Part shown: piece by piece, positions 22,801 through 34,300 of the stretch
How the letters are laid out: every line of letters begins with the position of its first letter
How positions within the stretch are numbered: the first letter of the stretch is position 1
Assembly (NCBI GenBank): GCA_022702705.1
Contig: CM040423.1
Coordinates: 39,763,392-39,827,391, forward strand
Reading direction: 5' to 3'
Length of the DNA: 64,000 nt
DNA from: Papilionanthe hookeriana x Papilionanthe teres
Taxonomy: Eukaryota; Streptophyta; Magnoliopsida; Asparagales; Orchidaceae
The notes under the pieces: generated by a model
What the model was told of the DNA's origin: nothing
What the model saw: the letters and a program-made list of their open reading frames with translations, nothing else
The model's database searches: none
Translations under genes and position numbers: made by a program

Positions 22801-25800
22801 AGAGCCATGGTTCTAACTGCAGCTGCCGTCGGGACTCTACCCTAGCCGTCGGCCACCTGCAAGCCTTCTTGCTGCATTTTGCAGACGACCGGACCTTCCT
22901 CCAGCCGACCTGATCTTCCTCGGGAACAACCTTCCAACTGTCGGGCCTTCCTCCAACCGTCCTATTCTCCCTCCAGGATTGTCGGAGCTCCCCTTGAGGC
23001 CATATCTATCCCTTGCAAGAACCACCATAGTTGGTCCTTTCTCCTACAACAAAAATCTTCTTATATTCTTCCTATATTTCTGCAACTCAACATCATGGCG
23101 AACTCCTCTATCATTGAGCCTCCTCACGACGGTGAACTTGACTCCATCGGAGGATCAACACTGACCTCAATTCCTCCGCAGATAAGAGGCTCGAAAAACC
23201 ACATGAACTTTTGATCACTAACATAAATTTAATGGCTCTAATTTTTTATAATGGTCCCAAACCGTGTCATTGTACATTAAAGGAAGTGGGAAATTCAACC
23301 ATCTCACAAGGATGATTCGTGAACCTCTCAAAACTAACCCGACGAATGAAGCATGAGAATTTCGTGGTCATGTCGCAGTTAATCAATTTCATGGAGACTA
23401 CGATTGGTCGTTCGTATCTGTTTCTTCCATTTGCAAGTGCACAATGGACGACAGTTCGGGATACGCACTCGGACGTAGGAATATTAAGCGAACTTTATGA
23501 GGTTTCCAAGAAGATACGCGAGACAAAACAAGGATGCTATCTCACAGAGATGATTCGTGAACCTTCGAAAACTAACCCGACGTATGAAGCATGGGAAGTA
23601 GAGTATTCTATGATCATGTTATGGCTGATCAATTCCATAGAGACTAAGGTTGGTTGTTTGTATCCGTTTTTCTATCTGCAAGTGCACTATTAAAAGCAGT
23701 TCATGATAACTACTCGGACGTAGGAAACTCAAGCCAACTTTACGAGGTTTTCAAGAAGATCTGTGAGGCAAAATAAGGATCAAGTGACCCAGTACTACAA
23801 TGACTTGGTGGTCTTATAGATGGAATGCGATCTCTACTACGAATACACATGGGTCTCTTCGGATGATCTTTCCCTCCCTCTTCCAGAAAACGTGGAAAAG
23901 GATCATATTTTCCAATCCCAACGAGTCTAAATAAGGGTTTCTATGAAGTTTGGGGCGTATTTTTGGTCGGAATCCTCTTCCCTCAACCTGTACTGCATTC
24001 AAAAAGGTATGCTGCGGAGAAATCAGAGACTTCCCATGCTCGACACTTCCACTCCTTCAGCCGAACTGTCCGCCTTGGTCTCTAATAGTGCTCAACCCTC
24101 CTCCACGTCATCATGGGTCAATCCCTCCACTTGTGATTACTGTCACAAATCCTATCATACAAATATTTGGAAGCTCCATGGGAATCTGACGAATAAAACT
24201 TCGACCAAATCCTCCATTGCTAAGGGTCTCGCTACGACCTCAGAAGCCACGACTGTACAACTGTCTGCCACTCGGAACATCCCGAAATTACCGGACTTAA
24301 TAAGAGTCAAATGGAACACTTGAACAAGCTGCTTGGATCTAGTCGGTTCTCTTCCGACCTTTTGACTTTTCATGTTCGTCAAGGTAATATTCTGATGGCA
24401 CTGACTGCCTTTTGCTTCTTATAATATATGAATTATTTATTAGGTGCCATGGACCACAGGACTGGGTGTTCTCAAGCCTTCTTAACAGATTCTCCGTGCT
24501 TTGGGAGAGATACCGTTAAAATTGTTGATGCCTCTTGTAGATCCATTGCAGGTAAAATGTCTATTGTTCTAAAAGCAGAACCGACTCTGGAATCTGTGTT
24601 ACATGTCAACAAATTGACATATGACCTTGATTGCGTTGCTCAATTTTGCTCTTGATGATTGTATCTTTCAGGATTGTCATTCGGGGAGGATGATTGGAAA
24701 TGCTAAGTGGATAGTCGGGATTTACTTCTTCCAAGAGAAAGACTCTATTGACGTAAGTAAGGGCATCGTAAGTAAGGGCTATACTTCTTCCAAGAGGATG
24801 ATTGAATTTTTTAACTATATTACAGGAATTTTTTTGGTAAGTAAGAGCATCATCCATCACAGCACCTGCACGAATACTCCTCAACAAAATGAGGTAACTG
24901 AGAAAAAAAACTGACACCTTCTCAAAGCTGGCCATTCCATTATCTTTCACTCGGATGTCACGAAACGTTTTTTTGAATGATGTCGTACTTACCGCCACAT
25001 CTCATCAAGAGAATTCCCATAAAAATTCACAAATTCTGGCATTAGCAGTCTTAAGGTCGTGTTAAATGAACAATTTAATTATTACAGAAACACCCATAGC
25101 ATAGATGACAAGTGATTAAAGAAAGAAGAAAGGGAAAAAAGAGCCAATTATGAAAAATGTTCAGTGTAAGTAGCAGTTGACAACATCTTTATATCTCAAA
25201 ATGAGAGAAAAAACTCCGGTTGCTTGGACATTCCAAATATTAATTTTGATGGAACCAAAGGCACAAAAAAAATTCAAACCTTGATAATGATGTTAGCTTA
25301 TATAGGACAAACTGGCAAATTACTTGCAGAACTTCATATTAAGGCAATAAAAAACAAAAAAAAATTACATATATATCATTCAATTCCTATGTATTTACAT
25401 ATCTAACCCCTAAACTTCAAAATTTAGAAACAGGTCATCATATCTATGCATGAAAAAGTGTATTTCACTTTTATAAAGTTAAAAAAGTGCCATTTTTTAT
25501 GTGATATGAAAGATTTGGGTGGTAAAAATATAAAAAGTAAAGCTGTGTTAGGTATGTAAATATATAGGAATTCAGTGGTATATGAGTAAAAGATCCAAAA
25601 AACAAAAATGAAGTCAACTCCAAGTTTAGAAAATGTATTTGAGAATAATTCATCGACTATTAAAACCAAATCATTAGCTAAATTAGAAAAATGTCTGCAA
25701 TACATGCCTAAAAAGATCAACAACAACCAGAAGAAGCTTATTACAAATTAACAGTTTAACATAGTACCAGTTTGTGAAAGCTGCAGCTTCATCTTCGCCT

Positions 25801-27825
25801 TAACTCGTTCTGCAGGTGTCTGATATAGAAGCACACACCAAATAACCAAAATTAACGCCAACAAAGTCACAAGGTGACGAGACATTTCATTTATTATGAA
25901 TATAAAAGTAGGGTCATTTACATGCGTAACACTCAACTTTTATGTATTCGCATATTAACACCAAGATTTTACTTTACATTCAGAGCACACAAATATTTTA
26001 TAGCACATTAAAAAAAAAAACTACTATTTTAACATAAGAAAAAAGAAATAACATTTTCATGTATAGTTAGGGGTGGCATAAGTGTAATAATCGAAGTTTA
26101 GGTGTTAGATATGTAAATACATAGGAATTGAGTGGCATGTATGTAATTACCTTTGCACTGCTCATTAACAATAAAATACCTGAAGTTTGAGCAAGTTACA
26201 AAACTAAATTTATTTTTATAGCAAGATCTCTAGACCACCTAAAGAGCAAGATTAGTAAAAAATGATGGGGGGCACACAACCAGTTATCGATTCCATGAGT
26301 GGCGAAAAAGTCAGAGCAAATGACTCCCCATAATTATCCGCAGTTAAATTCACTTTTTCGTTCTTGTCCTTCCAACTCCAAGCTCATATTTGTCTGTGAT
26401 CAAACTGCCCCCAAGCACGAATTCTACAGCAGAATGTTCCTCGACGACTTCAGATAAAACTAAATAATGAAACTCTCTGCACTGCTAGCAATTTGAACTT
26501 TAGGATTCATATCTACAAGCAACCATGGATCCTCAGCATGACTTCTACAAATAGGAACTACTTGGACTCCATAATCAACTAAAGAGGACAAGTTTTTCGA
26601 CTTCCGCAAGTTTTGAATTGAAGCTCACATTTAAATGCAACCAAATAGCCCTTACTAAAAAGAAAAGAGAAATTTACAAACATACCAATCAATTATTATG
26701 TGTTTAAATATCTAACACCTATGTACAATGTAACACTCAGGTGTCATAAAACTATCTATGAAAAGGTGTATTTCACTTTTAAAAAGATAATATGGTGGTA
26801 TTTTTATGTGATGTTAAAGTTTTGAGTATTATAAATATAATAAGAAATTTTGAGTGTAAATACATAAGAATTGTGTGTTATGTATGTAAATGACTCAAAA
26901 GAAAATTGACTATTTTAATAGCTGTTGTTGATATTAAATATGTCTAGAGTGGATTAAGTAGGGGACTTAACCATTGTTGTCGATGAGGCCCATTTCACAA
27001 GCTATTTAGGTAGCTTAACAATCCTACATCTCAATTAGGACCTAGCAGCATTTGTAGCAAAGAAAGTAATGATGAACAAGAACAAACAACTCCCAAGATA
27101 TGTCGTCCATTGTTCGACAAGGTCAACATATAAAAAGGTTCTGATTTTGAAGCACTAATAGTAAAATGAAGGCTGATTATCTTAATCACCACAGAAATGG
27201 AACTAATCAAAACCATTCTTGCTGCTGTAGTTCATCAAAATTTTTCAGTTTTAAAGTTTGTTAAGAAAGGGTAATAGGTGAAGGAAGATCTAATCTTAAG
27301 AAAAGGAGACAATAACATCTTAACAATAACAATGTGAATTTGAATCAAAGATATAATAAAAAACGAAATTAAATTAATTGGCTCTAGGAATAAAATTACC
27401 TAACTAACAAGAGCTATGCTTGAATTGAACTTTAATTGAGCTAGATTTAGATCGAATTGAGTTTGCAAAAGCATGGATCAAGATGTATATGCTTGCATGT
27501 GTATTATATACATGCATTTATGAACATATGTTCTATATATCTATATGCTGCAATGAACAAAATTACCCTTATAAGAATGAGAATCAAAAAAAAAAAAAAA
27601 TTTAGCCTATATTAAGCTCAAAAAAAGAATCTACTGAATTGATTCTAACTCAGATCAAGATTGAACCCAATATTTTTTTCTAACATTATGCTAGAGCAGA
27701 GTCAGTTCATGATCAAATCATTAATAATCCTATTTATAAAGATGCACATAAAATTTCTATTAATTAAAGCTCATGTGAGACATACACACCATCATGAGGA
27801 CACATGCGCACACAAGCAACCACTC

Positions 27826-27893
<68 letters not shown>

Positions 27894-29004
27894 CTATTGT
27901 GCAAGAGTCTCAATGCATTTGGAAAATCTCAATGAATCATCATTTATCATAGGGCCTCTTTGGTTGCTTATGTTTTTTAGTTACAATCAACCAAATGAGC
28001 ACTCAGAATTTTCAATTTCTCATATATCAATCACCTAAGGATTTAGCATAAGAAAGTTGTTCCTAGCAATGCATTTATTTATTTTATACATTTAATGAAC
28101 TCACCCACACACTCATTTGTGTTAGGCCTTGAACTCAAGATCTTATGGTAGGAGGAGACAAAGGACCCAACCATTCGGCTAAGTTAGCTGCACAACTCTG
28201 AAGATTCATAGCACATAACAAGCAAAAAAGGTGTACACCTTAATTCTACATTTTCCCTTATCTCTAAACTGTTAAAGAAAACAGTAACCGAATCAAACTG
28301 GCGATCGACTTACCTATCTGATTTGTTGCTAATAAAATCTTAGTTTAAAAAATAAAATAAATGAAAGTGTCAAAGAAGCAAATCAGCGAATATATGGTTA
28401 CCATTTGGGAATACCCCTCGATGAGACGAGCATAGTCCGATGTATCACCACCCTTCTCCACAGAGATCCCATTTCGCGGCCTACGTTCCTCCCTCCTGCG
28501 ATCCTTTGTCGAAACCCTATCGGACAAAACCCTTGAAGGCGACCGGCTCCTACTCCCTCGCCGCGATCGATCCCGATCCCTATCCCTCCTCCCATTCCTG
28601 TTCGGGCGATATCTTTCCCTGTCTTCCGCCTCATCCTCCGAATAACTCCTCGATCTTCGTCTCCTATCCCTACCGGACGATCTGAATCCCCGATCTCGTT
28701 CTCTACCCCGCTCCCTACTGGAGGGGGATCGGGGCTCCGAAGAACGGAAGTTCGGCGAGGAAGAGCGATGGGACCGCCGGAGCTTGGCCTGGATGGTCTC
28801 TAGTTGAGCTTGCTTCTGGGCTTTGCAGGGACTGGTGGCTCGTACGAAGCTGGAGAAGAGCGAGGAGGGGGACGTAGAGGACTTTGGGTCAAGCGGGAGG
28901 GAGGAGGAAGACGAGGAGAAGCCGAGCCCCTGCTTGAAGCGCGCTGCACCCTCGCCTTTGCGAGTAAGCTCGTCGTAGTATGCGGCGGCCTTCGCTTCCT
29001 CCAT
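19841..29004 (-). CDS. RS-rich nuclear protein, probably SRRP53/RSRC1-like, 6 exons
   Basis: Exons are 28402-29004, 25768-25819, 22129-22224, 21183-21247, 19991-20143 and 19841-19903. All junctions are GT-AG and the frame is continuous over 1032 bases, giving 343 aa. The start MEEAKAAAYYDELTRKGEG sits at the first ATG. Residues of about 75-180 are rich in Arg-Ser, Arg-Asp and Arg-Glu dipeptides, as in splicing-related SR proteins. Exon 2 gives TPAERVKAKMKLQL, which resembles the short helical segment of human RSRC1 (SRrp53). The tail carries acidic patches and ends near GSWRDRAGRFKSGF. The expected role is nuclear, in pre-mRNA splicing; the family assignment rests on remembered similarity and overall length and is less certain than the gene model. 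Introns of 3.5 and 2.6 kb carry a copia relic, MITEs and a SINE. It lies 1.1 kb downstream of XCT on the same strand. Confidence 0.85.
20180..20690. mobile_element. long-TIR MITE family, copy 3, with internal insertion
   Basis: The left end GGGATTTACATACATACCAC and the right end GGTATGTATGTAAACATCCC are inverted matches. The copy is about twice the family length because another inverted-repeat element (about 20,263-20,515) sits inside. It lies in intron 4 of the RS-protein gene. Confidence 0.85.
20263..20515. mobile_element. second inverted-repeat element nested in MITE copy 3
   Basis: Two arms of roughly 80 bp match as inverted repeats. Both contain a CGCGTGGCA block, an A-rich run ending ATTTG, a GAATATT block and a TTATTCCGCG block. 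No target duplication could be fixed. Directly beside it, 20,519-20,546 is a perfect 10-bp stem, GACTCCGCAC pairing with GTGCGGAGTC. It is MITE-like; the superfamily is unknown. Confidence 0.7.
20692..20911. mobile_element. long-TIR MITE family, copy 4
   Basis: The middle of three head-to-tail copies in intron 4 of the RS-protein gene. It keeps the ACACCAAGGTGTTACAAGTG centre and the TAAGAATTG right arm. Confidence 0.8.
20914..21143. mobile_element. long-TIR MITE family, copy 5
   Basis: The third of the head-to-tail copies. Together copies 3-5 occupy about 93 percent of the 1039-bp intron 4, ending about 40 bp from exon 4. Confidence 0.8.
21334..21560. mobile_element. long-TIR MITE family, copy 6
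   Basis: It starts GGGGCATTTACGGACATAAC and keeps ACACCAAGG in the centre. It lies in intron 3 of the RS-protein gene. The right end is decayed. Confidence 0.8.
21848..22098. mobile_element. long-TIR MITE family, copy 7
   Basis: It starts GGGGCATCTACATACATAAC, with right arm GTGTTAGAAATGTAAATACA. It is the second copy in intron 3 and ends about 30 bp from exon 3. Confidence 0.85.
22225..22759. other. intron 2 of the RS-protein gene, 3' of exon 3 boundary
   Basis: Non-coding intron DNA between exon 3 and the copia relic. It contains phrases on AGTCCCCA and GAGTC that may be an old repeat, but no ends were found. Confidence 0.4.
22760..25060 (+). mobile_element. Ty1/copia relic, internally deleted, in an intron of the RS-protein gene
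   Basis: The plus strand encodes gag from about 23,094 (start MANSSIIEPP), with copia gag blocks such as TNPTYEAWEVE and a decayed zinc knuckle CDYCHKSYHT near 24,135. A protease-like block with MDHRTGCSQAF follows near 24,450 and the integrase piece NTPQQNEVTEKKN near 24,880. Most of integrase and all of reverse transcriptase are missing, and frameshifts and stops are frequent. A pyrimidine-rich leader precedes gag at about 22,810-23,090. The gag matches the reverse strand at about 46,490-46,560, so this relic and the 38-47-kb copia belong to the same family. It is antisense to the host gene. Confidence 0.85.
23301..23776 (+). repeat. tandem 238-bp duplication inside copia gag
   Basis: Two adjacent diverged units (23301-23538 and 23539-23776) both contain GATGATTCGTGAACCT, the AACCCGACG...GAAGCATG block and TACTCGGACG or a variant. 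The 238-bp period is not a multiple of three, so it breaks the gag frame. Confidence 0.8.
25364..25590. mobile_element. long-TIR MITE family, copy 8
   Basis: The left arm has CATTCAATTCCTATGTATTT and the right arm AATATATAGGAATTCAGTGG. It lies in intron 2 of the RS-protein gene, about 180 bp from exon 2. Confidence 0.85.
25911..26152. mobile_element. long-TIR MITE family, copy 9
   Basis: The right arm TACATAGGAATTGAGTGGCA is well kept; the left arm is more diverged. It begins about 90 bp into intron 1 of the RS-protein gene. Confidence 0.85.
26670..26892. mobile_element. long-TIR MITE family, copy 10
   Basis: The left arm has CATACCAATCAATTATTATG and the right arm ACATAAGAATTGTGTGTTAT. It is the second copy in intron 1 of the RS-protein gene. 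Confidence 0.85.
27831..27890. repeat. (AG)30 microsatellite
   Basis: A pure AG dinucleotide run in intron 1 of the RS-protein gene. It reads as (CT)n on the transcribed sense strand. Confidence 0.95.
28060..28200 (-). mobile_element. tRNA-derived SINE, minus strand
   Basis: On the minus strand an A-box-like TTAGCCGAATGGTT (28,169-28,182) is followed about 40 bp later by a B-box-like TTGAGTTCAAGGCC (about 28,126-28,139), the order and spacing of a Pol III promoter in plant SINEs. No target duplication was fixed, so the ends are approximate. Confidence 0.6.
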
Positions 29005-29044
29005 GGATTCGATCCGCGGAGGGAGTCCGAAATTATAAACTATT

Positions 29045-29487
29045 TACTCCGCCAACAGACAATATATTTACAAATCTAACCCCTAAAATTTTAATTTTTG
29101 CATGCATTTTTCCTTGTACACAAAAATGTGAAATTCAAATTTTTTAAAAAAGTAAAAATAAATAAATTTTTATGGATCAACAAGCTAAAATATTAAATAT
29201 AACTTTTTTTAAACATTAATTTTTAAATATAATATTTTAACTCCTTTTTTTTTTCATTACGATCATCTTTTTTTACCAACTCGTGAAGGTTTCAAGCGAA
29301 AATTTTGAGTTATTAAAATGTTATATTTAAAATTCGGGTGATTACAATATTAAATTTAAGTTTTAGAGCACTTGTTATGTAGATGTGACATGAATCATTC
29401 GAGTGATATAAATATAAAAATTTAGATTTAGGTGTTAGATCTACAAATATATAAAAATTGGGAGATATTTATATAAATGCACTTTAC
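29045..29487. mobile_element. long-TIR MITE family, copy 11, degenerate
   Basis: It lies just upstream of the RS-protein start codon. The block TTTACAAATCTAACCCCTAA on the left pairs with TTTAGGTGTTAGATCTACAA on the right; the middle is expanded and decayed. It may form part of the promoter or 5' leader. Confidence 0.6.
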
Positions 29488-30101
29488 TTGTATATGTGGT
29501 ATTTCAATACACATCACAAATTTTTGTACATGCATGTAAATTTCTTCTCTTTCTTTTAAAAAATAATTTTTAAAAATACTGAAATAGTTTAATGACTTTT
29601 ATAATTTAAAAATATATTCCAAATAAATAAAATTAGTTTCAAAATGACTCCTAAATTATAAGCTATCACCATACCATAGAGATCCATCAGTACTATATTA
29701 GTTAGTCAACAATTTTATTATAAGTCCTTAATCACTTCAAATATGTTTTATGAATTTCCCCTACATCTAAAGTTGTAATTTTAATATTTACAAATATATC
29801 CCCAAAACTTCTTAACATCATATCAAAAATACCTCTATCATAAAAAATTTAAAGTGAAGCATACTTTTTAATTCTATTTTTTTATGTAATTATGACACTA
29901 ATGTGTTATATAAATATCTAAAATTAAGATAAAAGTTGAATTAATCCAATTCTAATTGTATTTATATAATGCCAATTTACACATCATTAACAAACTAGGT
30001 CTAGTTTGCAAAGTTATCCCGAGGGCAAAAGTGCAAAAAATAACATAAAATAAGCCTTTTTTCTTGAAGTTCCCATTTTGGCATCCACAATATGAAAGAG
30101 T

Positions 30102-31309
30102 TTAATCTCCATGAATAGTGTACCTTTCCCATTTCTTAGTTGGATCGTATATCTGATTAGAAAAAAAAACAAAAAAAAAAAAAAAAAGTTAAAAATTATA
30201 AGCTTAAAAAGTGAAGAAAAATTAATTTCAATGCAACAAATAATTAAGAAATTGGGACTGTTGGGAGGCAAGTTGCAACTTTGCTCAAATCCTATTTATT
30301 TACAGATCTAACACTAAACCTCAATTTTTAGGAAAATTATTCCATACAACGTACGCAGTGCTGCGTACGGAATACCCAAATAACTCCCGAATAACCACCT
30401 GATAACCCCTGAATAACATTAAAATGAAACTGCGGTGGTTATTGACAGGTTATTAGAAAGTTATTGAAGAGTTATTTGAGCAATAACCTCCCAATAACCT
30501 CATAATACCCCGAATAATAGATAAAAAGTATAAAATGAACCGCGTATGTTATTTGGACGTTATTAGGAGGTTATTTGCTGATTATTCGGAATAAAATAGC
30601 AATAATCTGCTAATAACCTTCCGATAACCCTAAAATACACTATCGCAGAGGTTATCAGGTGGTTATTCGGGGGTTACTCGGGAGATTCCGTACACAGCGC
30701 TGCATACGTTCTTCATATGGAAAAATTTTCCCAATTTTTATATATACGCAGCTTTATCTATGCATGAAAAGGGATAAAAAGTTAAGATGGTGATATTTTT
30801 GACGTGGCATGAAAGATTTGAATGGTATAAATGTAAACAATTTAATTTAGGTGTTATATATGTAAATACAAAGGAATTGGGTGGTAAATGCTATGCCACA
30901 CACTTCTTATGTATCATTTAAATATCTTATACTAAAGTTTGATATTTATATACATAAAACTTTGGTATTAAAAATTCATGCATGTAAATGTATACTTCAC
31001 TTTTGGTAAGTTAGTCATAGTGGCATTTTTGCTGTGAGCGATATGGATGTAAAATTGAAGTATGGGTGTTAGATATGAAAGTAAATATGAATTGAATGGG
31101 GGTTATGTATGTAAATGTCCCTAATAATTTCATGTATGTAAATGTGTGCTTCATCTTAAAAGAAAATACCTCCCATCTTGAAGCAGGAAATATGTGCTTG
31201 TTCTTCTCATACCAGTGTCTTTCTACAACCTTCCCCGCATGAGACTGTAAAATATCAAACAAATATATGAACACAATAATATTAGGAAATGGTCTATTTC
31301 TAATCTAAC

Positions 31310-31375
<66 letters not shown>

Positions 31376-34300
31376 GGGGGAGAGAGAGAGAGAGAGAGAG
31401 GGAGGGAGAGAAAGAGAGAGAGGGAGAGAGGTTGCTAGTGAAATAACAAAAATATCAATCTTTTTGCATATTTATAAGGACAAGGCAGGTACACTTCAAT
31501 GGAATGATACCTCATCTTTCTCTATAGTGGCATCGGCAACAGTTCGGACATCTTCATGCACATCGAAGTGGAAAAGCTGCAGAATAGAAATCAGCAAATA
31601 ATATCATTAACAATGGTAAACTAAGTTGCAAGAAAATGTAATCAGCTATGGAAAGTTCTGAGGACATGAGATTAGAAACAACAACGGTTGTTGATTCTAG
31701 AATTGGCGCTGTCAAGGACTTGGAATCCAATTTACAAGTAGTCCATGAATCAAAATAAAAAATCTGTGAATTATCTATTCATATTACTATGATGATGTAT
31801 AATCACTCGAATATTGGCTTTACTTCTATTGTGGTTTCTGATATATATAAATTCTTTAAGGGGCTGTTGGTTGAGTGAATTAATGGTGTACTAAATTATG
31901 TATTTGATATAAAAATTTACAAAAATAATGTATGCTTTAATGAAATTGAATTTTACACAATAGTTCAATTTGGTTGAATTTAGAATTCGGCCAATTTAGC
32001 CGAGTTTGAAGTACATCATTTATGTAAAATGAGATAGGCAAGTCAATGCCGCCCCCCCACCGCCAGCCACCAACCGCAGCCACCGCCAACAACCACCGCT
32101 GGTCGCCGCCCGCCGCCCGCCACCAGCCGTCCGCTGGCCCGCCGGCCCACCGATCCACTATATTCTAAAGCAGCATAATATATCATAGTCAAATTTTAAG
32201 TCATTGAATTAGCTTTATATAAAAGCATCTTGTCCATACAAGTAATTCATAGTTATGCGGTTTGTCTACTTGCAATTAATTTTCTATGAACTAGATATAA
32301 GTCATCAATGGTACTCGTAAGTCCTTATGACACATTATATACAACATAAACGTCTATGAGTCCTCAACAAACATCAGCCCCCAGGGGAAGACCACGGAGC
32401 TTTGTTGCACCATTGCAAGTAGCCCGTTAGAGAGAGGAGCTATGGGGCATGGACAGGACACCCCCCACTCCAAGGAGCAGAGTGGGGGAGGAGGCGTAAT
32501 GGAAGGTGGTGGAGGTGGTAGTGAAGTGCTATTTTGTGTAAAGGATTATGCAAGGGCACTGGAGGTGGCTTCGTCGTCTGCACAAGGAGGGGTCTCTGCG
32601 ATAGGCGGAGGTCTTAACTCCAAGAGAGGTAGTAAAGGAGCATCGACCGTCCAAAGCAAGAAGGTAGAACGAAGTGGTGACTTGCCAGCTGTGGACAAGC
32701 GTGGAAACCTATACAACCTAGGGGATCAGAAACGTTTGGGGCCCCAATGGATAATCCCAGAAGGCTCAGTTAAAAATGGTGAGGCTAACGCTATGAAACT
32801 AGAAGGCAAAGAGAAGCTGGATGCCAAAAAGGTGGACAGTTGTGCTTGTGGCCCGTCTCTAGCTATGGGACAGCCCGCACAAGGGGCTTCGGCAGGACTT
32901 CTTTTTGGCTCTAGGAATCAGGCTGGATCCAGGATGTCCCAGTATGCGTAATCGCCTATTTCTGTGCATAATCGGAATTTTCCATGGGTGGCGAGTGGAG
33001 GCTCGTCTATGGAGGAGCAAGCTACGGGTAAGAACCCTCCTCGTGATTATCGGATGGATGTGTGTGTTAATGGGGACTGTGATGGAGGTAAGGATACCCT
33101 CATGGGGGAGGAAGATTGTTTTTGGGAAGGTTGTGCCACCGGTGTGGAAAGTCCCTTCTCGGCGTGTAGAGATAATCCCATCTTCAGCACGCCAGAAGAG
33201 TTAATTCTCACATATTTGGACAAGGGGTAATGCCACCGAAATCTTCACAGCTCTATGAGGAGTCATCAGGAGAGCACACCATCCTCTCAGGGGACTGTTC
33301 CTGTAGACAGCTTTGGGGGAAATCTAAGTGAGAAAGGGTCTCACATATTTGGACAAGGACAACCGAAGCCTATGATGTGGGGCAATCATGGGAATGCTTG
33401 GAAAAAGGCAGTTCATGTACAACTAAACGAAAGATTGGATAAGAAGCGAATCTCTTATGATGGTGTTACAGTTATTCTTAATGATGAAGCCGTGTACGAA
33501 ATCAGTCTAGCTTGGAAGGGGCGGTTGTGGGTAAACTCTTAGGCCGACAAATTCTATCCTCTATTCTACAGAACAAACTCTATCGGAAGTGGTCTCACCT
33601 GGGGGGCTTTGAACTTATAATGGTAGCGCCGGACTGTTTATCTGGATTTTCGATAATGAAGAGGCGTGTGATGAAATTTTGCATAGGGGTCCTTGGTTCA
33701 TCCCAGGATTGATCGTGGAACTTGACAGATGGTCGCCAGATTTCTCACCAAACTCCATAAGGGGACTTTCCTCACCTGTGTGGGTCAGATTCCAGCAACT
33801 TCCCCTTCTCTATTAGGACACTCATAATATTACAGGATAGCTTCAATGATTGGACAACCCCTCTGGCTAGTTGATCAAAATAGCACACGGGGAGGAGCAT
33901 GTATGTGAGATTATGTATTCGCATGGATCTATCGTCTCCACTACCGAAGGGGGTGTGGATTCAGGGTCGTCGTGGAAGGTTTTTTCAACCAGCTGAATAC
34001 GAGGGAATCAACCAGCTCTGCTTTCAATGTGGAATAATGGGCTATAAAGAAGTTTTTTGCCCCTTGAGGTTGCATGGCATGCAGCAGAGTAGACCAGTGA
34101 TGTCCACTGAAATGGTGGTAAACGGTTCCGCCTCATGCAATGTTGCAGTTGGCTCAAAGCCCAAAAACTTTCAGGAGGTGGGAGGGGTTGCTGCCCCTAA
34201 CCAGACCACAGAGCACAACGCAAAGAACAAAATTTATCGGGTGGCTTGAATGGAAGCCTTAAAAGGGAACATCGAAGCTCAAGTGGAGAACCAGGGAACT

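Noticed and set aside
27945..28040. GGGCCTCTTTGGTTGC as the end of another MITE
   Set aside because: It is similar to common plant transposon ends, but no matching inverted end or target duplication could be found.
31858..32000. GGGGCTGTTGGTTGAGTGAA as a MITE end
   Set aside because: Only one end is visible; without the partner it is not supported.
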